Assembly (NCBI RefSeq): GCF_900115665.1
Contig: NZ_FOXH01000007.1
Location: 1 to 64,000 of the forward strand
Reading direction: 5' to 3'
Source of the DNA: Pseudarcicella hirudinis
GTDB taxonomy: Bacteria; Bacteroidota; Bacteroidia; Cytophagales; Spirosomataceae
Length of the DNA stretch: 64,000 nt
Shown here piece after piece: positions 60,333-64,000 of this stretch. Under the pieces are notes generated by a model that was not told the DNA's origin, did not search any database, and saw nothing but the letters and a program-made list of their open reading frames with translations. The position numbers and the translations under genes were made by a program. How positions within the stretch are numbered: position 1 is the first letter of the stretch; every line of letters begins with the position of its first letter.

Positions 60333-61415
60333 CTAAAGTTCGAGAGCCAACTCTACTTCATAAAAATCCCCTAACTCCTTTATTGTAAGTGTATGACTGT
60401 TTGGGTACCCTAAAGTCAGTCTTCTTCTTGTATTTATTAACCCTATTCCCTCTGATTTTTCGTAAGAAGACTTGCACTTTAAATTATGTGTTTTAAAATT
60501 CAATTGATTTTCAAATAAAGTCAGCCTGATTGTCAATGGATTGTCAGGATCGTTTAGCTCTCCGTATTTGAAGGCATTTTCTACAAATGTTATCAACACC
60601 AATGGCATAATCCGGCGATACCTTATGTTTCCGTTGATCTCAAAATAAACCTGTAGTTTATTATTAAATCGTAACTGGTTAATTTCGATAAAATTATAAA
60701 TATGCTGTACTTCTTTCTCTAAAGCTACTTTTCCTTCTGAATCATCGTCTTTCAGAGCATATCGCATCATTTCAGACAATAACATAATTCCTTTCGAAAG
60801 GTTTTTGGAATAATGTATTGATTGAGCATAAAAAAAGTTAAGCGTATTGTATAAAAAATGAGGATTAATCTGGCTTTTCAGACCTGTCAACTCTGTTTTT
60901 AAAAATGCCTTGTCCAATTGTTCTTTATGAAACTCAATAATATTTCTTTGCTTTGAAGCTGAGACATAATTTTCCAGCGTCCAGTAAGCAACACTATAAA
61001 GAATGAAAGATGTTCCTGTAAAGACAGAGGACAGCATATACAATCCCCGATTGCCGAAATACAAGGTGGTTATTCTTAATTCCAAAATTTCAAAAAACAA
61101 ATAATCAAGCATATACCAGATCAGACAAAAAACGGCAATCATTCCAAATGTCCCGGTAATGCAGATCAGGTATTTTTTAAAAGGTAATGTCTTCTCTAAA
61201 ATGAAAAATGCGTGAGAATACAACAAACAAATACAAGGAATAAAATGGGAAATTTTATAGACTAATGTATCAGGGAACACAAAATCCTGTTCCAGACTAC
61301 TCAGTGATAGATTAAAAATCAGGTAAACAAACCACCATATACAGTGGATGAGTATCGGGTTAGTAATTGTCTGCTGCCTAAGTTTTTTCAGAAATAAACT
61401 TACTCTCATACCCAA
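60333..61415 (-). CDS. LytS-type membrane histidine kinase
   Basis: 360 residues. Four transmembrane segments in the first ~150 residues (ILIHCIWWFVYLIFNLSL, FIPCICLLYSHAFFILE, CITGTFGMIAVFCLIWYMLD, LYMLSSVFTGTSFILYSVAYW), then the His_kinase (PF06580-type) box LKSQINPHFLYNTLNFFY with catalytic His at about 184, and a degenerate ATPase domain (FVENAFKYGELNDP; GIGLINTRRRLTLGYP). No recognisable ligand-binding domain outside the membrane. The kinase is the first gene of a two-gene operon with the LytTR regulator. Confidence 0.93.
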   Translation of the reverse strand: MGMRVSLFLKKLRQQTITNPILIHCIWWFVYLIFNLSLSSLEQDFVFPDTLVYKISHFIPCICLLYSHAFFILEKTLPFKKYLICITGTFGMIAVFCLIWYMLDYLFFEILELRITTLYFGNRGLYMLSSVFTGTSFILYSVAYWTLENYVSASKQRNIIEFHKEQLDKAFLKTELTGLKSQINPHFLYNTLNFFYAQSIHYSKNLSKGIMLLSEMMRYALKDDDSEGKVALEKEVQHIYNFIEINQLRFNNKLQVYFEINGNIRYRRIMPLVLITFVENAFKYGELNDPDNPLTIRLTLFENQLNFKTHNLKCKSSYEKSEGIGLINTRRRLTLGYPNSHTLTIKELGDFYEVELALEL

Positions 61416-61802
61416 ATTTAACGATTACATCTTCCACTCTTAGAAACAGGGGTCCTGTTTTACACCAATACCTTATTTTTTTATTCGAATACCTTATTTT
61501 TAAATGCAAACCATTTTAAAAACATCAATATATCCTGGTAGATTACCAACACCTTTAGCTTGCTAATCCGAACGCTCAGATTGTAAATAGCCAATTTCGC
61601 ATAATATTTTAGGATAGTAGTCACTCAAATAGGACATTTGTGTTTATGACAACTTTAGTTACCACCGCAAAATTTATCAGAAAAATTATGCAATGGTTCT
61701 ACACTTCAAGACAATTTTATTTAATGGTCAATAATAAAATTACCTCTATTCCTATGTAATATTTTGTTGGGAGCCCTGAAGCAATTCATGGCTCTTTTTT
61801 CT
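61416..61802. promoter_or_regulatory. Intergenic region with a 21-bp-period direct repeat
   Basis: About 390 bp, no gene. Just upstream of the kinase start it holds AATACCTTATTTTT twice (61467-61480 and 61488-61501), a candidate LytTR operator. Near 61772-61798 a weak GAGCC/GGCTC hairpin with a T run could terminate the META-domain gene only if it read the other way, so it is not assigned. Confidence 0.5.
61467..61501 (-). promoter_or_regulatory. Candidate LytTR operator
   Basis: A perfect 14-bp direct repeat, AATACCTTATTTTT, exactly 21 bp apart (61467 and 61488), 52-86 bp upstream of the kinase-regulator operon start. This is the geometry expected of LytTR dimer sites. Confidence 0.5.
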
Positions 61803-62525
61803 TTACTTATTTTGTTTAAAAGCCAGAATCAACTCTTCATTCCGGTATAAATAAAGCCTGTCGCCTTTTAGCTGATAACTGGTTACCAAAGCCAGTAAAT
61901 TGAAAAATATCTGCTCTTTATCCAGATTCGGGCACATCATTTTTGTGCTTCCAATGCCATCAAGCGTAATTTTATTCTTCTTCTGATCAATCAGTTTTCC
62001 AAAATACCTGTTACAAACCCCTTTCCCTGAAATTCTCTTCTGAGCAAAATCGAATGTGATATTTGGCTCAGGCTCCTTATTTTCAACAGGTTCTCCTTTG
62101 GAAATAAAATCTGTCAGAACCCATGTAATATTTTTAGAAGATACGGAGAAGCTTTCAGATAAAACAGGCTTTTTTGAAACTTTCTTTCCTGGAATCTTAC
62201 TGATAATATCTCTCAGCGTATATTTTAAAGAGGAAGCATCCGCAGGAGGATTTACAACTTTCGATACTGTAACCAACAACTCATACTGAAATCCGGGCTG
62301 ATATTCAAAACCATCAATACTATTATAAAAATTCTCCCATTTCTTTTCAGGAGAACTTTTCACCAGAAGGCATTTCATTTTTCCGGCACCGGCAGAACAA
62401 TCTGCCTGATGATCAGCAACAATCAGTTTTTTATACGGAGAAATGAGACTGTTATCTGTTTTTCCTTTAAGCTGTGCCTGAAGGGAAAATGCGGTAAATA
62501 AAAACAAAAGCAGTTTAATTTTCAT
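61803..62525 (-). CDS. Secreted protein with DUF4377- and META-like domains
   Basis: 240 residues from ATG 62525 (MKIKLLLFLFTAFSLQAQ is the signal peptide; a further ATG at 62552 adds 9 residues). A DUF4377-like region (about 25-110) has the CSAGAGKMKCLLVK pattern and the YxLxVxxxxxxNPPADASSLKYTL strand run. A META-like domain follows (about 130-235; ISGKGVCNRYFG and STKMMCP, as in HslJ-like proteins). Probably periplasmic or surface-located, maybe in stress or antibiotic response. Sits between LytTR operator and DUF4136-like gene. Confidence 0.8.
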   Translation of the reverse strand: MKIKLLLFLFTAFSLQAQLKGKTDNSLISPYKKLIVADHQADCSAGAGKMKCLLVKSSPEKKWENFYNSIDGFEYQPGFQYELLVTVSKVVNPPADASSLKYTLRDIISKIPGKKVSKKPVLSESFSVSSKNITWVLTDFISKGEPVENKEPEPNITFDFAQKRISGKGVCNRYFGKLIDQKKNKITLDGIGSTKMMCPNLDKEQIFFNLLALVTSYQLKGDRLYLYRNEELILAFKQNK

Positions 62526-62644
62526 AATATCTGATTTTGATACAAAAAGCATCTATTCTGACCCAAACAACTATACAACTATAATTTTACGATTTTTACT
62601 ATAAAAACTCGCAATTTGAAGTTAAAACTTTTGTTTAAATAAAC

Positions 62645-62673
62645 CAAAAAACCTCCAAAATGATTGGAGGTTT
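62645..62673 (-). terminator. Terminator of the DUF4136-like gene
   Basis: ACCTCCAA (from 62650) pairs with TTGGAGGT (62663-62670), T-rich on both sides. Correctly placed to end the minus-strand gene that stops at 62713. Confidence 0.75.
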
Positions 62674-62712
62674 TGTTTCATCGTTAAATAGAAATTGATT
62701 TTAGAGTATATA

Positions 62713-63252
62713 TTATCTTATTGCTACATAGCCATTGGCTGTCGCTTTGTAATTGTCAAAAATACTTCTGGTAGCACTTCTCAGAACACGGTCTTCCAAG
62801 CGATGTCTTTTCCCGAACAGCTCGGTTGCGTATCCCATCCAGAATGGTTTCTGCGTCCGTCTGTCTATCATTTGTATAACCAATGTGCCATTCTTCAAGG
62901 CAAGTCTGTGCATTTCGCTGCGCTCCTGCGGGGAAGATGAACCGACAGAAATCTTCCTGATATCTGCCATTTTACAATTCCTGTCAAAAACAGAATATGA
63001 AATAACAATATCAGCGTTCTGGCTTACCTGTTTAAAACCCCGGTATGACATCTGATTCCCGATTTCATCCAGAATAACATTCTCGTCAAAATTAGAGTTT
63101 TCAGGAAAATTTATATCCTTTACTAAAGCAAATGTGTGATTATCAGTATTTTTTAACAGGAAATCATCGTTAGATCTAACCGTAATTTTCTCACTTGCAC
63201 ACGAAGAAATTCCGAATGCAACTGCTAGCAGAGCAAAGTATATTCTATTCAT
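62713..63252 (-). CDS. DUF4136-like lipoprotein
   Basis: 179 residues from ATG 63252 (MNRIYFALLAVAFGISSCASEK), chosen because it begins a lipobox signal peptide (ISSC at about residue 18); an upstream ATG at 63321 adds 23 residues without a signal. The mature region fits DUF4136: ITVRSNDDFLLKNTDNHTFALV, EIGNQMSYRGFKQVSQNADIVISYSVF, and the C-terminal block RSATRSIFDNYKA. Probably anchored in the outer membrane facing the periplasm. Function not established. Confidence 0.82.
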   Translation of the reverse strand: MNRIYFALLAVAFGISSCASEKITVRSNDDFLLKNTDNHTFALVKDINFPENSNFDENVILDEIGNQMSYRGFKQVSQNADIVISYSVFDRNCKMADIRKISVGSSSPQERSEMHRLALKNGTLVIQMIDRRTQKPFWMGYATELFGKRHRLEDRVLRSATRSIFDNYKATANGYVAIR

Positions 63253-63719
63253 CGCTGATTTTGTGATATAAAATTTTGAGATTGTTTTCCACAAAATCAA
63301 TACTTTACTTATAAAAATCAACTGATATACGGCTGATTCTCTTCAGGTATTAAGCAATGGCTTTATGGTTTTCCTGTTTTTATAACACAAAATTAGACGA
63401 TAAGTTTCATTAAAATATAACTTTACTCATATTTTTTTGTATTTATTTAAAAAATACAAATTTATCCTGAAAAGAAGAATCGTCATCAAAAACCTGTTTT
63501 TCTCTATTTTTATAAAAAATCAGCATTTTTAATAAAATTCAAAACCTCATATTCAGAAATACCAGATTTTATGTAAAAATATATCAGATTTAAAACCTCA
63601 TATAAAAAGTAAATCCTTCCCCAAAGGAGAAGGACTTAACGTCAAAATCCAAAAACAATCTCAAAAGCAAAAGCATGAAAACCGGCTGTTCTTCTGGTTA
63701 GAAGGGTACCGATAACATT
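63253..63719. other. Intergenic region with a terminator-like hairpin
   Basis: About 470 bp, no gene. TCCTTC (63614-63619) pairs with GAAGGA (63629-63634), with flanking pairs; on the minus strand it is followed by TTTACTTTTT. It probably ends the Hint-domain gene to the right. Confidence 0.55.
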
Positions 63720-64000
63720 CTATTTCTCTAACACAACCACCGAATTGATCAGGTAGTTGTCTTTATCTGTATGAAGGTTATACACCTTCCCGACTTTTCT
63801 TGCGTTGATTTTAGTCGTAAAGACTTTATAGGTATTAAAGGTCTGGTTTTCAGGGTTGAAAACAATTACTTCATCTCCCACAGACAAATTCCCCATTTTT
63901 GATTGTCCTTTTGCAGTCATAACCGGATGGTTTGCTGTGGCTTCCAGACTAATACTGCTGAAAGTTGAGTTTACCGAAGCTGTAAGTGCATTTGCAGGAT
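63720..64000 (-). CDS. Hint-domain protein, N-terminus beyond window
   Basis: The minus frame is open from the stop at 63720 to the right edge, giving the last 92 residues. They read as the C-terminal half of a Hint (Hedgehog/intein) domain: EATANHPVMTAKGQSKMGNLSVGDEVIVFNPE, then NARKVGKVYNLHTDKDNYLINSVVVLEK. TANHPV carries the HxP-like block-B motif, and YxLxTxxxxYxxNxVVV resembles the end of Hint domains in polymorphic toxins and surface proteins. Ends 80 bp from a terminator-like hairpin. What comes before the Hint domain is unseen, so toxin versus surface protein cannot be decided. Confidence 0.7.
   Translation of the reverse strand, partial: PANALTASVNSTFSSISLEATANHPVMTAKGQSKMGNLSVGDEVIVFNPENQTFNTYKVFTTKINARKVGKVYNLHTDKDNYLINSVVVLEK

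Overview
The window is AT-rich chromosomal DNA of a member of the Bacteroidota, probably a Cytophagales-type bacterium. The pointers are a giant secreted Ig/DUF11-repeat protein, LytTR regulators, fused SecDF, GSCFA and Mrp/NifU-like proteins, TAnnTTTG-type promoter boxes and very few purine-rich ribosome binding sites. The genus is not established.

Layout. (1) 1-6.3 kb, minus strand: a giant secreted repeat protein that runs off the left edge, preceded by two small secreted or membrane-anchored genes whose 3' ends look damaged. (2) 6.3-9.5 kb: a gene-poor stretch with about 203-bp tandem repeats, scattered 'ACATAGG' repeats, one orphan gene and three tiny overlapping ORFs. (3) 9.6-15.7 kb: an AraC regulator, a LytTR response regulator, a TPR sensor kinase and two lipoproteins. 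(4) 15.8-37.1 kb: a roughly 21.3-kb integrative element in a tRNA-Asp gene. (5) 37.1-63.3 kb: housekeeping genes (DinB-like, dapF, ketoacyl-ACP synthase III, phosphohexomutase, OmpA-type barrel, prfC, amino acid permease, secDF, nadC-nadA, GH63-like glucosidase, GSCFA protein, Mrp plus NifU-like protein, a D-Ala-D-Ala ligase-like protein, a LytS/LytTR pair, META-domain and DUF4136-like proteins). (6) the right edge cuts a Hint-domain protein.

The element is the exciting part. A 55-bp direct repeat (one mismatch) of the tRNA-Asp 3' half marks both ends. The integrase lies beside the left end, and a 20-bp repeat that looks like an arm-type integrase site sits inside each end. It carries three modules: (a) an RtcR-like activator with a CARF-like N-terminal domain and a sigma-54 AAA+ domain, transcribed away from a DUF2130-hsdS-AlbA/HATPase-hsdM-hsdR-unknown operon that starts behind a near-consensus sigma-54 promoter; (b) a small DNA-binding, replication and mobilisation-like module without a relaxase; (c) a 1428-residue protein whose P-loop and C-terminal OB-like signature resemble animal SAMD9/SAMD9L, with an added cold-shock-like domain. 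My reading is an inducible restriction island: a nucleotide or RNA-end signal sensed by the CARF-like domain may switch on restriction, with the SAMD9-like protein as a second layer. This is inference from architecture, not a demonstrated function.
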